43,749 bases of DNA from an uncultured Lactobacillus sp. (GCA_930989465.1 CAKNLX010000006.1:1-43749), one strand, 5' to 3'; counted from the first letter of the stretch, positions 1-10,748 are shown. The notes: generated from the sequence alone by a model not told the origin. Numbers and translations: made by a program.

Positions 1-101
1 GCCAAGAATGAAAAGTAATATTCGAATTATTTTTCTTTTCACTTTGTCACCTTCTTATATTTTGTTTCATTTATTTCTATTTTACTTTAAGTTGTAGGAA
101 T

Positions 102-136
102 AAAAAAGCCATGACGTTCTATTGCGCCATGACTTT
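102..136 (-). terminator. Rho-independent terminator of the lactonase gene
   Basis: Arms AAAGCCATGACG (105-116) and CGCCATGACTTT (125-136); on minus-strand RNA all 12 positions pair (two G-U), followed by a U tract (A-run 102-107 on + strand). Confidence 0.75.
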
Positions 137-153
137 GGTACTAATGTTAATTA

Positions 154-1182
154 CTATTTGGTGAAAAGAACGCGAGTGCCTTCTGGTACGGAAATTTCTT
201 TTTGAATAGGAGTTAGGCTACCAGTACCAGCGTTTCTTGTGTAAAGAGTAGCATTATCTGTATTTTGATTAGCGACAACGACGTAGCGCTGATCTTTATC
301 CCAATTAAAATCACGAGGGAAGTCACCAAAAGTGGATACACGTTGAACCAGGCTCAAAGTATGATCGTCGTTAACTTTGAAGACAGCAATTGAATTATGT
401 CCCCTGTTGGAAGTGTAAACATATTTGCCATCTTGACTAATATATAAGGCAGCAGCTCCGTTATGGTCAGTAAAATCAGCAGGAATTGTCTTATAAGTAG
501 CAATATTTTCAAAGTCCCAAGTGTCTTCGTTAAATTTAACGACATTGATTTGACTAGAAAGTTCACCGACAACGTAGAAGTAATTGCCATCTTTACTGAA
601 GACGATATGACGTGTACCAAAGCCAGTTTCGCACTTATATTGAGCAATGTGTTTTAATTGATCATTTTCTAATCTATAAAAATCAACGGTATCATTGCCT
701 AGATCACAACTAACCAAGTTACCAGCTGGGGTTTCATCAAAGAAGTGAGGGTGAGGACCGTCAACTTGTTCAGGACGCGGACCCAACGTTTCAGCTTTGT
801 GAGTTATAGTATCAACTAGATCGAGCTTGCCACTGTCGTTGTAGCGGAAAACGGACAAGACAGCAGTATGATAGTTAGCAGTGTAAATCAACTTTTTGGT
901 GCGGTTAATTCCTACATAAGCTGGCGAAGAGCCTGGAGTTAAATAGTGGTCAACTTCGTTTGCGCCTTGATCACTTAATTGAAAGACGCTGATTCCACCT
1001 TTATCGCCAGCGTTATTAACAGTAAAAATTAAATTACCATCTTTTCGGAAATAAGTTGGACCACCAACGCTAATAATATTCTCAGCTTTGCCTAAACGGG
1101 CATCATTTGCTGCACCGGTAATAGGTAATTCATAAATCCCTTTGGAAGTTTTTTTGGTGTAACCTCCGATTAAAACCTTCAT
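154..1182 (-). CDS. lactonase family protein (6-phosphogluconolactonase/YkgB-like 7-bladed beta-propeller)
   Basis: 342-aa ORF; propeller repeats such as GPHPHFFDETPAGNLVSCDLGND and ISQDGKYVYTSNRGHNSIAVF typical of the lactonase family. Confidence 0.9.
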   Translation of the reverse strand: MKVLIGGYTKKTSKGIYELPITGAANDARLGKAENIISVGGPTYFRKDGNLIFTVNNAGDKGGISVFQLSDQGANEVDHYLTPGSSPAYVGINRTKKLIYTANYHTAVLSVFRYNDSGKLDLVDTITHKAETLGPRPEQVDGPHPHFFDETPAGNLVSCDLGNDTVDFYRLENDQLKHIAQYKCETGFGTRHIVFSKDGNYFYVVGELSSQINVVKFNEDTWDFENIATYKTIPADFTDHNGAAALYISQDGKYVYTSNRGHNSIAVFKVNDDHTLSLVQRVSTFGDFPRDFNWDKDQRYVVVANQNTDNATLYTRNAGTGSLTPIQKEISVPEGTRVLFTK

Positions 1183-1299
1183 ATATGTGGGCCTCCATCT
1201 CTAAATAAAAATAAGTCTAAAATAAAGTATAGCATGAAAGCGGATTAGACGCTTAAAAACACGATTTCCTGTTGAGCAAAAAATAATCGCCGATTTTGG

Positions 1300-1327
1300 G
1301 CTGCTTAAGTTTTTAAGCAGCTTTTCT
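1300..1327 (+). terminator. terminator-like hairpin just upstream of the PTS IIA gene
   Basis: GCTGCTTAA-GTTT-TTAAGCAGC followed by TTTTCTT. Confidence 0.6.
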
Positions 1328-1361
1328 TATGCTAAAATTATTTTTAAGGAGAGATTATATT

Positions 1362-1742
1362 ATGAAATGGATTGCAAATATTAAAAAAATTGGTAAAAAG
1401 GCCGTCGATAATAAAGATGGCATGGTAATTTTATTTGGCGAGGGTGCTAATAAGGATTTGGAAGACGTTTCTGTCATTCAAAAATTCAGTACTGAGACGC
1501 CAGTTAGTGGTTTTGTTTTTAAAAAAGGCGATACAATCACTGTTGATGGTCAAACCTATGTTGCAAACTATGTTGGTCCGATGGTAGAGAGCAACATGAA
1601 GGCATTGGGACACGCAACCTTGTTCTTTAACCGTCCCGTTTCTAAGACGCCACTTGCTAATGCGATCTACTTTGATCCGGATATTGATCAACCATTACCT
1701 AATTTTAAGGTTGATGATGATATTGTTTATGAACACATTTAA
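1362..1742 (+). CDS. PTS glucitol/sorbitol-type transporter subunit IIA (orphan)
   Basis: Likely ATG at 1362 with RBS AAGGAGAG; SrlB-like sequence (VILFGEGANKDLEDVSVIQKF...MVESNMKALGHATLFFN). Confidence 0.8.
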   Translation: MKWIANIKKIGKKAVDNKDGMVILFGEGANKDLEDVSVIQKFSTETPVSGFVFKKGDTITVDGQTYVANYVGPMVESNMKALGHATLFFNRPVSKTPLANAIYFDPDIDQPLPNFKVDDDIVYEHI

Positions 1743-1758
1743 AAATTAGGATGAATAG

Positions 1759-2946
1759 ATGGAAAATAACCAACATAGGGGTGGAACTGTTTTTAAAAAA
1801 TGGTTCTTAGATAATCGTTTTAGTATTGTTTTATTAAACGTCCTGCTATTCTTTTTAATTATTTGGGTCTTTAATAAAGTATCTTTTGTATTGAATCCTG
1901 CCTGGATCTTCTTTAGTGCAATTTTACCGCCATTATTATTAGCGGTAATTCAGTACTATATCATGAATCCGGTTGTTGATTGGTGTGAAAGAAAATTTAA
2001 GATTCCGCGAGTGGTGACAATTATAGTTTTATTCTTACTAGTAGTTGTCGCATTAATTTGGATTATTAATATCTTGGTTCCAATTGCACAGAATCAGATT
2101 AATTCATTGATAAAGAACTGGCCTCATATTTGGAATGATGCGGTTAATGCAACACAAAATGCGTTGCAAGATCCGCGTTTACATTCATTTAAAGGCAGTA
2201 TCAAAGGCATGATTGATAATACGCAGAAGACCTTATTTAAATCTGGACAAAGTACCATCAATGCAACTATCGGCAATATTTCATCTGCCGTCAGCATTAT
2301 TACAATGGTGGCTATGACTTTGTTAACTGCACCGTTTATTTTATTCTTCATGTTAAAAGATGGTCATCAACTGCGGCCATATATTACCAAGTTTGCACCT
2401 GAAAAGTGGCAACCTAGTTTTAGCAAATTATTATATGATATTAACTATGCTGTTGCTTCATATGTCCGTGGTCAAATTACTGTTGCCTTTTGGGTAGGTG
2501 TGATGTTCTCATTGGGTTACATTCTAATTGGTTTACCATATGGCGTGGCTTTGGCAATTTTAGCTGGGTTTATGAACTTAATCCCATACTTTGGTACACC
2601 ATTAGCAATGATTCCTGTAATTGTAATTTCAATTATGACTTCAGGTTCAATGTTAATTAAGGTCTTAATTGTTTTTGCTATTGAACAAACAATTGAATCA
2701 AGAATTCTTAGCCCATGGGTAATGGGGAATAAAATGGAAATGCACCCAATTACAACAATTTTACTCTTGATTGGTGCTAGTGCCGTCTGGGGCTTATGGG
2801 GTGTAGTTTTCGGTATTCCAATTTATGCGATCTTGAAGATTATTGTGTCTCGCGTGTACAATTATTATCGAAGAGAGTCTAAACTCTTTGAAGAGAATGC
2901 TGTTTCTTCGACCACGGGGGATGCAGATCATGACGAAAGCGAATAA
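1759..2946 (+). CDS. AI-2E family transporter (multi-pass membrane protein)
   Basis: 395 aa; family-typical ...GFMNLIPYFGTPLAMIPVIVISIM...ESRILSPWVMGNKMEMHPITTILLLIG. Confidence 0.9.
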   Translation: MENNQHRGGTVFKKWFLDNRFSIVLLNVLLFFLIIWVFNKVSFVLNPAWIFFSAILPPLLLAVIQYYIMNPVVDWCERKFKIPRVVTIIVLFLLVVVALIWIINILVPIAQNQINSLIKNWPHIWNDAVNATQNALQDPRLHSFKGSIKGMIDNTQKTLFKSGQSTINATIGNISSAVSIITMVAMTLLTAPFILFFMLKDGHQLRPYITKFAPEKWQPSFSKLLYDINYAVASYVRGQITVAFWVGVMFSLGYILIGLPYGVALAILAGFMNLIPYFGTPLAMIPVIVISIMTSGSMLIKVLIVFAIEQTIESRILSPWVMGNKMEMHPITTILLLIGASAVWGLWGVVFGIPIYAILKIIVSRVYNYYRRESKLFEENAVSSTTGDADHDESE

Positions 2947-2961
2947 ATACTAGATAGTTTT

Positions 2962-2991
2962 AAAGCGTGGCTTAAAAGCTACGCTTTTTTT
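2962..2991 (+). terminator. Rho-independent terminator after the AI-2E transporter gene
   Basis: AAAGCGTGGC-TTAAAA-GCTACGCTTT + T tract. Confidence 0.8.
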
Positions 2992-3008
2992 GATAAGGAG
3001 TTTTTTGA

Positions 3009-3569
3009 ATGACTAATCATGTAGTTTTGTATGAACCATTGATGCCAGCTAATACTGGTAATATTGCTCGTACTTGTGCGGGGACTAACACTGTCCTTGA
3101 TTTGATTGAACCACTTGGTTTTCAAATCGATAATAAAAAAATGAAGCGAGCAGGTCTTGATTATTGGGACAAGGTCGATGTACGCAGACATGATGACTTG
3201 AATGCCTTTTTGAAGACCTTAGGGCCTAATGATGAGATGTATTTAATTTCTAAATTCTCATCAAAAAATTATGCACAAGTCGATTATACTGATCCTAACA
3301 AGAATTATTACTTTGTTTTTGGTAAAGAAACAACTGGTTTGCCAGAAACTTTTATGCGTGAATACTATGACCGTAATTTACGTATCCCAATGTCTGATAA
3401 CATTCGGTGCTATAACTTGTCTAATTCTGTAGCAATGGTTTTGCTAGAAGCTTTACGCCAGCAAGGTTTTCCTAATATGGAAACAACCCATCATTATGAA
3501 AATGACAAGTTAAAAGATGACTATGATCGTCCTGAAAGATATGAACGTAATCTAGGGGAGAATAAATAA
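3009..3569 (+). CDS. trmL: tRNA (cytidine(34)-2'-O)-methyltransferase (SPOUT family)
   Basis: MTNHVVLYEPLMPANTGNIARTC ... FVFGKETTGLPE ... NIRCYNLSNSVAMVLLEALRQ motifs. Confidence 0.93.
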   Translation: MTNHVVLYEPLMPANTGNIARTCAGTNTVLDLIEPLGFQIDNKKMKRAGLDYWDKVDVRRHDDLNAFLKTLGPNDEMYLISKFSSKNYAQVDYTDPNKNYYFVFGKETTGLPETFMREYYDRNLRIPMSDNIRCYNLSNSVAMVLLEALRQQGFPNMETTHHYENDKLKDDYDRPERYERNLGENK

Positions 3570-3964
3570 TGGATTTTGAAAAACAGACAGATATTATCGT
3601 ACAGGCATTTCATTATGATTTAGTTGATGAAGATACCAAACCAATTAGTGACGTTAGACCAGGAATTAGAAAATTAGATGTTAGCGGTGACGATGAGCAT
3701 TCAGAAGAAAATGGTAGTTACTATGATGTTGCTATTCAATATGATGTAATTCCTGCACCAGCTATGTTTGAAGCAAGCGGCTTGATTCATCAAATCGTGC
3801 AATTAAAAGATTACCATGGTGATGGCTCTGACATTAGTAATTCAGATTGGCAGTTACTAACTCGACCATTAGTTGAGCAACTTGAGACCTTGATCTATGA
3901 AACAACCCAATTAACTTTGGGTCAGCCGGTTAACTTGAACTTCAAGGCTGAATTCGATAATTAA
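3569..3964 (+). CDS. DUF1149 family protein (SecB-like fold family)
   Basis: 131 aa, translationally coupled to trmL; DUF1149-like sequence in a conserved lactobacillar position. Confidence 0.75.
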   Translation: MDFEKQTDIIVQAFHYDLVDEDTKPISDVRPGIRKLDVSGDDEHSEENGSYYDVAIQYDVIPAPAMFEASGLIHQIVQLKDYHGDGSDISNSDWQLLTRPLVEQLETLIYETTQLTLGQPVNLNFKAEFDN

Positions 3965-3976
3965 TCAGGTGAGTAC

Positions 3977-6400
3977 ATGCCTGCAAAAAAGAAACAAAGA
4001 AAGGCCAAAAAGAGCTACAATAAGCGAAAAGCAAACAAAAAGCAAAATCTTAATTGGAGTATTTGTGGTTTAGTCTTGATTTTAATAGCGGGGCTAGCTT
4101 TTGTCCGTTTCGGTATTTTGGGTAAGCAAATCGCAAATTTGATTCGAATGTTCTTCGGGGATTCTTATTTGTTTGCGGCAGGTTTACTGGGACTTTTTGG
4201 CCTAGTAAATTTAATCTATAATCAACCGATTCACTTAACAATTAAGCGTAGCTTGGGGTTAGCAATCGCTTTTTTGGGAATTCTGTTAATTCAATGTAAC
4301 TTGTATTTTGAACATGAATTAGTTAACAGTAATTTCCTGAATTCTTTTTGGCATGCAATGGCCGCGGAGTTTGGTCGTGCTGGAGTCACTGAGAGCATTG
4401 GTGGTGGATTAATTGGTTCATTAGCTTATCAACTTTTTTATCCACTACTAGGGCAAATCGGTGTCCGTGTTTTTGCTATTTTATTGCTGCCAATTGGAAT
4501 TTTGATGTTTTTTGATGTTAAATTTAGAACAATTATCGAAAAATTCCAGACAGTTAGTCAATTATTCATCAAAAAGAATAAAGAAGCTGGGGTAAAGGTC
4601 AAAGATAAATATAATGACGTTTTGGAAAAGCGGCGTCAGAAAAAAGAGGAACAAGACGAAGATTTAGTTGATGACGATAAACCGATTTTTCCTAATGTAG
4701 CGGACTTTGACCCTGCCGATCCAACTGATGACGATGTAACGCCGACGGCTGAAGACGTAGAAGTTGAGCCAGAGACCACACCTGATCCAGAACCGCAAAT
4801 TCAAATTGCACCACAACATGATGACGGGGTAAAGGAACTACCTAAGTCACATTCTTTTGCGGAAGATGATCAAAAGTTAAAGCAGGAATTAGCCGATGTC
4901 GATCATGGTGAACTAAAAACTGATGCGCCAGTCAATAAAGCTTATAAGATGCCACCTTTAAGCTTACTTGATCCAATTAAATCGACTGATCAGAGTACTG
5001 ACCGTGATTTAATTAAGAAAAATACCCAAGTTTTGCAATCAACGTTTAAGAGTTTTGGCGTTAAGGTGATTATTAAAAAAGCTATTTTAGGACCAACTAT
5101 TACGCGTTATGAAGTCCAGCCAGCTGTTGGCGTTAAGGTAAGTCGAATTGTAAACTTAGCGGATGATTTGGCTTTGGCGCTTGCGGCTAAAGATATTCGA
5201 ATTGAAGCACCAATTCCTGGTAAGCCCTTTATCGGAATTGAGGTACCTAACCGAGCAACGTCTGTTGTTTCATTCAAAGACGTGATGGAACATCAAGATA
5301 ATAAAGCCAAAAGCGATCCGATGGATGTACCATTGGGTAAAGATGTAACTGGAAGCATTATTTCTGCCAACTTAGCTAAGATGCCACACCTATTGATTGC
5401 TGGTTCAACTGGTTCTGGTAAGTCCGTAGCGATTAATACAATTTTAGCCAGTATTTTAATGAAGGCGCGGCCTGAAGAAGTTAAATTAGTTTTAATTGAC
5501 CCAAAGATGGTCGAACTTTCAGTTTATAATGGTGTGCCGCATTTATTGATCCCTGTGGTGACCGATGCTAAGCTAGCCGCAAATGCACTGCGCAAAGTTG
5601 TTAAAGAAATGGAGCGCAGATATAAGCTATTTGCGGCTGGTGGCGTGCGAAACATGAGTGAATATAATCAAAAAGTTGCTGAAAACAATCGTGATAAAAC
5701 TAAACCAGTGATGAAGCCGTTACCTTATATTCTAGTTGTAGTTGATGAACTTAGTGATTTGATGATGGTTGGTGGTCACGATGTTGAAGGCGCGATTGTT
5801 CGTTTAGGACAAATGGCACGTGCTGCCGGAATTCATATGATTTTGGCAACTCAGCGTCCAAGTGTTGATGTTATTACCGGTCTGATTAAAGCAAATGTAC
5901 CATCGAGAATTTCCTTTGCTGTATCAAGTGGAGTGGATTCAAGGACTATTTTGGATCAAACAGGTGCAGAAAAATTACTTGGTCGTGGTGATATGCTTTA
6001 TATGCCAATTGGGGCATCTAAACCTGAACGTGTTCAAGGTGCTTATATTGCTAGTGATGAAGTTGAACGCGTAATTGAATGGGTTAAGAAGCAACAAGAG
6101 GTTAGTTATGATGAGACAATGATTCCTAAAAAAGGTGAAAATTCATCAAATGCTGATAGTAAAGATGATGAGCCAGCAGATGAATTCTATGAGCAAGCTG
6201 TTGATTTAGTACGACGTCAACAGACGGCTAGCGTGTCAATGTTGCAGCGTAGGTTTAGAATTGGTTATAATCGTGCTGCTAGAATTGTTGATGAAATGGA
6301 AGCTAAAGGGATTGTTGGTCCATCTGAAGGCTCTAAGCCACGACAAGTTTTAGTGCCACCAATAAAGAATGAAGGTAATTCAAACAATGCTCACAACTAA
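3977..6400 (+). CDS. ftsK: DNA translocase FtsK/SpoIIIE
   Basis: N-terminal TM segments; Walker [19 protein letters not shown]-terminal gamma/winged-helix [25 protein letters not shown]. Confidence 0.97.
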   Translation: MPAKKKQRKAKKSYNKRKANKKQNLNWSICGLVLILIAGLAFVRFGILGKQIANLIRMFFGDSYLFAAGLLGLFGLVNLIYNQPIHLTIKRSLGLAIAFLGILLIQCNLYFEHELVNSNFLNSFWHAMAAEFGRAGVTESIGGGLIGSLAYQLFYPLLGQIGVRVFAILLLPIGILMFFDVKFRTIIEKFQTVSQLFIKKNKEAGVKVKDKYNDVLEKRRQKKEEQDEDLVDDDKPIFPNVADFDPADPTDDDVTPTAEDVEVEPETTPDPEPQIQIAPQHDDGVKELPKSHSFAEDDQKLKQELADVDHGELKTDAPVNKAYKMPPLSLLDPIKSTDQSTDRDLIKKNTQVLQSTFKSFGVKVIIKKAILGPTITRYEVQPAVGVKVSRIVNLADDLALALAAKDIRIEAPIPGKPFIGIEVPNRATSVVSFKDVMEHQDNKAKSDPMDVPLGKDVTGSIISANLAKMPHLLIAGSTGSGKSVAINTILASILMKARPEEVKLVLIDPKMVELSVYNGVPHLLIPVVTDAKLAANALRKVVKEMERRYKLFAAGGVRNMSEYNQKVAENNRDKTKPVMKPLPYILVVVDELSDLMMVGGHDVEGAIVRLGQMARAAGIHMILATQRPSVDVITGLIKANVPSRISFAVSSGVDSRTILDQTGAEKLLGRGDMLYMPIGASKPERVQGAYIASDEVERVIEWVKKQQEVSYDETMIPKKGENSSNADSKDDEPADEFYEQAVDLVRRQQTASVSMLQRRFRIGYNRAARIVDEMEAKGIVGPSEGSKPRQVLVPPIKNEGNSNNAHN

Positions 6401-7601
6401 TATTGCAATTAGAAAAAATAAAAAGTTTACAACAGCCGCTATTGGCTGTTTTTTGCGTTTGCCGCTGACTAAACATAATTTAGCTTATGCTAGTTTGCTA
6501 GCGCGAATACAGATGAATAGCAGCTTAAGTTATCCGTCACTTGCTTTACAACAAAAAAGATTGGCAGAATTATATGATTTACAGCTGGAGATTATGCCAC
6601 AAGTTTTTGGTAAAGAAATACTTTTGACTTATTATGCCAATTTTGTTGAGCCGATTGAGATTTTGGATCCACATTATACGTATGAAGAAATTCTTAATGT
6701 GATTGCACAAATAGTTAATCAACCTAATTTTGCGGAACCTTTGGTGGAATATGCTAAACGTCAATTAGCAGAAGAATATCAAGAACTGATTGAACAACCA
6801 TCTAATTATGCGTTGGAGCAGTTTTTTAAATTGTGGTATCAGGATCAACCTGATTATGCGGAGACATTTATTGGCTCACTAGATGAAATCAAAGCTGCGA
6901 CTAGCACGACTATGATGCATTATTGGCGTAATTTAGCTAATGTACCAATGCAAATTTTAGGAATGACCAGGGATAATAATCTGGTTTCTAAATTAGCTCA
7001 GGCTATGTTTCAACAAACTGGTTTAACTAAATCATTTCAAACAGCTAGTCTAACTATTCCAGCTAAAAGAAAGTTGATTGAAAAAGAGGATGATCAAGGA
7101 AATGTGCAAGCTCAATTGTTAATGGGCTTTGGTTTAGAACAAAGTATTGATTATCGCGGTCAAGTAATGGGAATATTATTATCGCAATATTTGGCAGGTG
7201 ATCAATCATCTAAATTATTTACGCAAATTCGGGAGCAATTGGGAGCAGCTTATAATGTTGAAGCAAGCTGCTTTGCCAATAATTCTTTGTTTTTAGTCAG
7301 TGCAGGACTTGATCCTAGTAAGATTGCAGCGGCTCGAAAAATTATTTTATCCGAAATGGGTAAACTAGTTCAGGGCGAAGTAGAAGATGATTTATTTAAA
7401 AAGGCTAAAAAGGCAATTTTGCGTAATATGAAGATTGGTCTAGACGGTCAAAACTGGCAGATGGGTCAAATGTTGCGTGATGAATTGTTCTCGGGATATT
7501 TAGACTTTGATCGTGAAAATGCAATTAGGAGAGCTACACCTAAGCAGTTAGTAGCTTTCGTACAAAATTTATTCTTTAATGAAAGTTATGTTTTAAAATG
7601 A
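6387..7601 (+). CDS. ymfF: EF-P 5-aminopentanol modification-associated protein, M16-like peptidase homologue lacking HxxEH
   Basis: Likely ATG at 6387 overlapping ftsK end; M16 C-terminal signature [12 protein letters not shown]; upstream of ymfH/ymfI. Confidence 0.85.
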   Translation: MLTTNIAIRKNKKFTTAAIGCFLRLPLTKHNLAYASLLARIQMNSSLSYPSLALQQKRLAELYDLQLEIMPQVFGKEILLTYYANFVEPIEILDPHYTYEEILNVIAQIVNQPNFAEPLVEYAKRQLAEEYQELIEQPSNYALEQFFKLWYQDQPDYAETFIGSLDEIKAATSTTMMHYWRNLANVPMQILGMTRDNNLVSKLAQAMFQQTGLTKSFQTASLTIPAKRKLIEKEDDQGNVQAQLLMGFGLEQSIDYRGQVMGILLSQYLAGDQSSKLFTQIREQLGAAYNVEASCFANNSLFLVSAGLDPSKIAAARKIILSEMGKLVQGEVEDDLFKKAKKAILRNMKIGLDGQNWQMGQMLRDELFSGYLDFDRENAIRRATPKQLVAFVQNLFFNESYVLK

Positions 7602-8842
7602 TGACACCAAAAATTATCAAAAAAGAATATCAGTCAGGCTTTAAAGCCGAAATTATTTTAAAGCCACATTTTTATCAACGATTTTTCGGTATAATTGTTG
7701 ACTTTGGTAGTAGTGATCCACAAAAGGTTGCCGGTTCGGCTCATTTCTTAGAGCATAAGCTATTTGCCAAAAAAGATGGTGATCTGTCAACGCAATTTGA
7801 AGATATTGGTGCTGACGTTAATGCATTCACGTCTTTTAATGAAACAATGTTTTATTGTAGTGGAATTGAGCATACGCCTAAAATGATCGATCTCTTGTTT
7901 GAATTGGTAGGGCAGCCGTATTTTACTAAGGAAAATATCGCGCAAGAGGCTCCGATTATTGAACAAGAATTGGCCATGTATCAGGATGACCCAACTTGGA
8001 GCGTAAATAATGCGATTATGCATGATATGTTTGGTGATTCTAATCTAGGGATCGAAGTTGTAGGTACGAAAGAATCAATTAATCAAGTTACAGTGAAAAA
8101 CTTGACCCAAGTTTATGAGGCTAATTATGTGCCAGAAAAGATGCAATTTGTTGCTTGCGGTGATTTTTCTGATAATCAAGTGCAAACGATTTTGCGGCAA
8201 GTAGGAAAGCTGCAGCAAAAATATTTGCACGGGAAAGGTAAAAGCACAGCTGAAAAACAAGTTAGTTTTCGCATGTTACATGATCAAGTCTTGCCAGCCA
8301 GAGGTAATTCTAATTCCTTTGGTTTAGGAATTCGCTTTAAAAACTTTAAGAAAGTATTATTAAGCTTTGATTTGACTCAAATTCTGTTAGAAATAATGTT
8401 AGAATCAAAACTAAGTGCAATGGGACCATGGTTTGAAGAAATGAGAAAAAAGCAGTTGTTAATGGATTCGCTGCAGATTTCTGTTAATTACACCAGGCAG
8501 GGCGATTTTGCTACTATTTTTGGTGTAAGTCCTCAAGCTCAAGAAGTAATTGCAGAAATAAAGAGGGTATTGACGGAACCAATTAAGAAAAATTCAGCGG
8601 AATACCGTTTTATTAGACAAAACTTCATTTTGCAAAAGAAAGAATGGTTAGCACGCACTGCTAGGACAAGTAATGATCTGTCTTATTTGGCAATTGAATT
8701 AATTGAAGAAAATTTAGATCATGAAAATTTAACACAAAATATAGCTAAATTGCAGGCGATGAATTTTGATCAGTTTTATGACTACTGCCAAAAGATTATG
8801 AAAGACAGTGAACTTTGTTCTGCTTACTTAGAAAACAAGTAA
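7598..8842 (+). CDS. ymfH: EF-P 5-aminopentanol modification-associated protein, M16 zinc peptidase homologue
   Basis: HFLEH (HxxEH) zinc motif in GSAHFLEHKLF; coupled to ymfF. Confidence 0.87.
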   Translation: MMTPKIIKKEYQSGFKAEIILKPHFYQRFFGIIVDFGSSDPQKVAGSAHFLEHKLFAKKDGDLSTQFEDIGADVNAFTSFNETMFYCSGIEHTPKMIDLLFELVGQPYFTKENIAQEAPIIEQELAMYQDDPTWSVNNAIMHDMFGDSNLGIEVVGTKESINQVTVKNLTQVYEANYVPEKMQFVACGDFSDNQVQTILRQVGKLQQKYLHGKGKSTAEKQVSFRMLHDQVLPARGNSNSFGLGIRFKNFKKVLLSFDLTQILLEIMLESKLSAMGPWFEEMRKKQLLMDSLQISVNYTRQGDFATIFGVSPQAQEVIAEIKRVLTEPIKKNSAEYRFIRQNFILQKKEWLARTARTSNDLSYLAIELIEENLDHENLTQNIAKLQAMNFDQFYDYCQKIMKDSELCSAYLENK

Positions 8843-8855
8843 GGGGTTGATAAAG

Positions 8856-9584
8856 TTGAAGCGAGCAATTGTCTTTGGTGCAACTGGCGGTATTGGTCAA
8901 GATATTTGTCGAGATTTGGCAGATGCCGGTTGGTCATTATACTTGCATTATCATTCTAATTCTCAAAAAGCTGAAAATTTAGTTCAAGAGCTGTTTGCTA
9001 AGCATCCTGACCAGGATTTTATGTCGCTACAGTTGGATTTTGCGACAGGGGATGCACAGTTAACAGATTTTGTTAAAAACTTGTTGCCAGTTAATGCAGT
9101 AGTTTTTGCTCAAGGAATTACTAAGTATGGTTTTTTAGGTGATGAAAAATTAGCAAATATCACTGATCTGATTAATATTAATCTTACTGTGCCAATTAAG
9201 TTAACTAAATTGTTAGAGCCACAACTGATGAAACGAGATTTTAGTCGTATAGTTTATTTAGGCTCAGTCTATGGTGGTGCAGGTAGTGCATTAGAAAGCG
9301 TCTATAGTGCAACTAAAGGTGGTTTAACCAGGTTCGCTCAGGCTTATGCGCGTGAAGTTGCTTCCAATAACTTAACGGTTAATGTAATTGCGCCTGGTGC
9401 GGTTAAAACCAAAATGAATGCATTCTTTTCTGAGGATACGATTCAAGAGGTAAAAGATGAAATCCCAGTTGGTCGTTGGGCCAATGGCAGTGATATTTCA
9501 TACTGGGTTAGAACACTGCTAGATCGACGTAGTAGTTATTTAACAGGACAGACAATTTATGTTACAGGTGGATGGCTTTTATAA
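8856..9584 (+). CDS. ymfI: elongation factor P 5-aminopentanone reductase (SDR family)
   Basis: TGxxxGIG-type Rossmann motif GATGGIG and YSATKGG catalytic motif; TTG start at 8856 favoured (RBS AAGGGG 9 nt upstream) over TTG 8847. Confidence 0.88.
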   Translation: MKRAIVFGATGGIGQDICRDLADAGWSLYLHYHSNSQKAENLVQELFAKHPDQDFMSLQLDFATGDAQLTDFVKNLLPVNAVVFAQGITKYGFLGDEKLANITDLININLTVPIKLTKLLEPQLMKRDFSRIVYLGSVYGGAGSALESVYSATKGGLTRFAQAYAREVASNNLTVNVIAPGAVKTKMNAFFSEDTIQEVKDEIPVGRWANGSDISYWVRTLLDRRSSYLTGQTIYVTGGWLL

Positions 9585-9612
9585 CTAAGACGTTGTAATA
9601 AGAATTTTATGG

Positions 9613-9618
9613 TATACT
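9613..9618 (+). promoter_or_regulatory. extended -10 element (TGGTATACT) for rodZ-pgsA
   Basis: TATACT preceded by TGG, about 35 bp before the rodZ start; no strong -35. Confidence 0.45.
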
Positions 9619-9651
9619 CAACATGATAAATTAAAATTTGAAGAGGTAAAT

Positions 9652-10731
9652 ATGGCAGATATCGGAGATAAATTAAAGAGCGCCAGAGAGGCTAAGGGAC
9701 TTTCAATTGCAGATATTGAAAAAGCTACTAAAATTCAGAGCAGATATCTTGAAGCGATTGAGAAGAATGAATTTGATAAACTTCCAGGCGATTTTTATGT
9801 TAGAGCATTTATTCGTCAATATGCACAAGTTGTTGGCTTGGATGGTAAGGAGTTATTAAGTGATTACCACGATGATGTACCAGAAGCTAAGCCAGATGAG
9901 TACGTAGAAAACTCGATTGATAATAAGAGTGAAGAAGTACGAGAAACCACCGACAATAAGAAAAATTTGTGGAAGAATTACTTGCCACGAATTGCGATCG
10001 GACTTGGTGTAATTATCGTAATTCTTGTAGTGTACGTTTTGTATGCTCGTCTTTCTTCAGGTGGTCAAAAGAACCAAGCTGATAATAATGATGTAACTGT
10101 TTCATCACAAAAGTCATCATCGTCATCTTCTAAGAAAGCTAAAAAAGTAGTAGTCAATAAAGTTAAGGTTACTAAGGTTAGTGACAATGAGTACCGAGTT
10201 ACTGGCTTGAATAAAAACCGTCGCCTAGTTGTGCGTGCTGGTGAAAACCAAAATATTTCAGCAGGTGTACAAGTCAATGGTAATGCTAATAGCTGGCAAT
10301 CAACTTTACTTGCTAATCAAAAGCACACTATGACTTTGCCAAGCAATGCAGAGAGAGTAGTGATTACTTTAGGCAACGATAATGGTACTTCAATCACTAT
10401 TGCAGGTAAGAAAATCCCATATACAGCAAACAATGCGTACAGGACAATTACTTTGTTGATTGGTAAGGCTAAGAGAACTACTAGTCAAAATAATAGTAGT
10501 TCTAATAATACGGGCTCTACTAATAACAATACAACCAATAGTAGTTCTACCCAAAGCCGTACAACTACTCAAAGCAGTGCTACTCATCAAAGCAGTCGTC
10601 AACAATCATCTACTACTACTCAAAGTAGCCAACAAACCCAACAAAGTAGTCAAACTCAACAATCATCTACTACTCAATCATCAGCAGACACTAACAATGG
10701 CAATGATGGTGGAAATAATAACAACAATTAA
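9652..10731 (+). CDS. rodZ: RodZ/YmfM-type helix-turn-helix, single-TM protein with a Ser/Thr/Gln/Asn-rich tail
   Basis: N-terminal HTH (GDKLKSAREAKGLSIADIEKATKIQSRYLEAIE), TM IAIGLGVIIVILVVYVLY, C-terminal RodZ-like domain. Confidence 0.85.
   Translation: MADIGDKLKSAREAKGLSIADIEKATKIQSRYLEAIEKNEFDKLPGDFYVRAFIRQYAQVVGLDGKELLSDYHDDVPEAKPDEYVENSIDNKSEEVRETTDNKKNLWKNYLPRIAIGLGVIIVILVVYVLYARLSSGGQKNQADNNDVTVSSQKSSSSSSKKAKKVVVNKVKVTKVSDNEYRVTGLNKNRRLVVRAGENQNISAGVQVNGNANSWQSTLLANQKHTMTLPSNAERVVITLGNDNGTSITIAGKKIPYTANNAYRTITLLIGKAKRTTSQNNSSSNNTGSTNNNTTNSSSTQSRTTTQSSATHQSSRQQSSTTTQSSQQTQQSSQTQQSSTTQSSADTNNGNDGGNNNNN
10490..10731 (+). repeat. low-complexity AGT/CAA/AAT-rich coding repeat (S/T/Q/N tail of RodZ)
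   Basis: Reiterated CAAAGTAGTCAAACTCAACAATCATCTACTACT-type units. Confidence 0.75.
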
Positions 10732-10748
10732 AATCTAGGAGTGTTAGA

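Noticed and set aside
1235-1248. TGAAAGCGGATTAG as a cre site for the lactonase
   Set aside because: Only the 5' half matches; the 3' half of the cre consensus is lost.
10460-10738. 92-aa plus-strand ORF
   Set aside because: Out-of-frame reading of the RodZ low-complexity tail.
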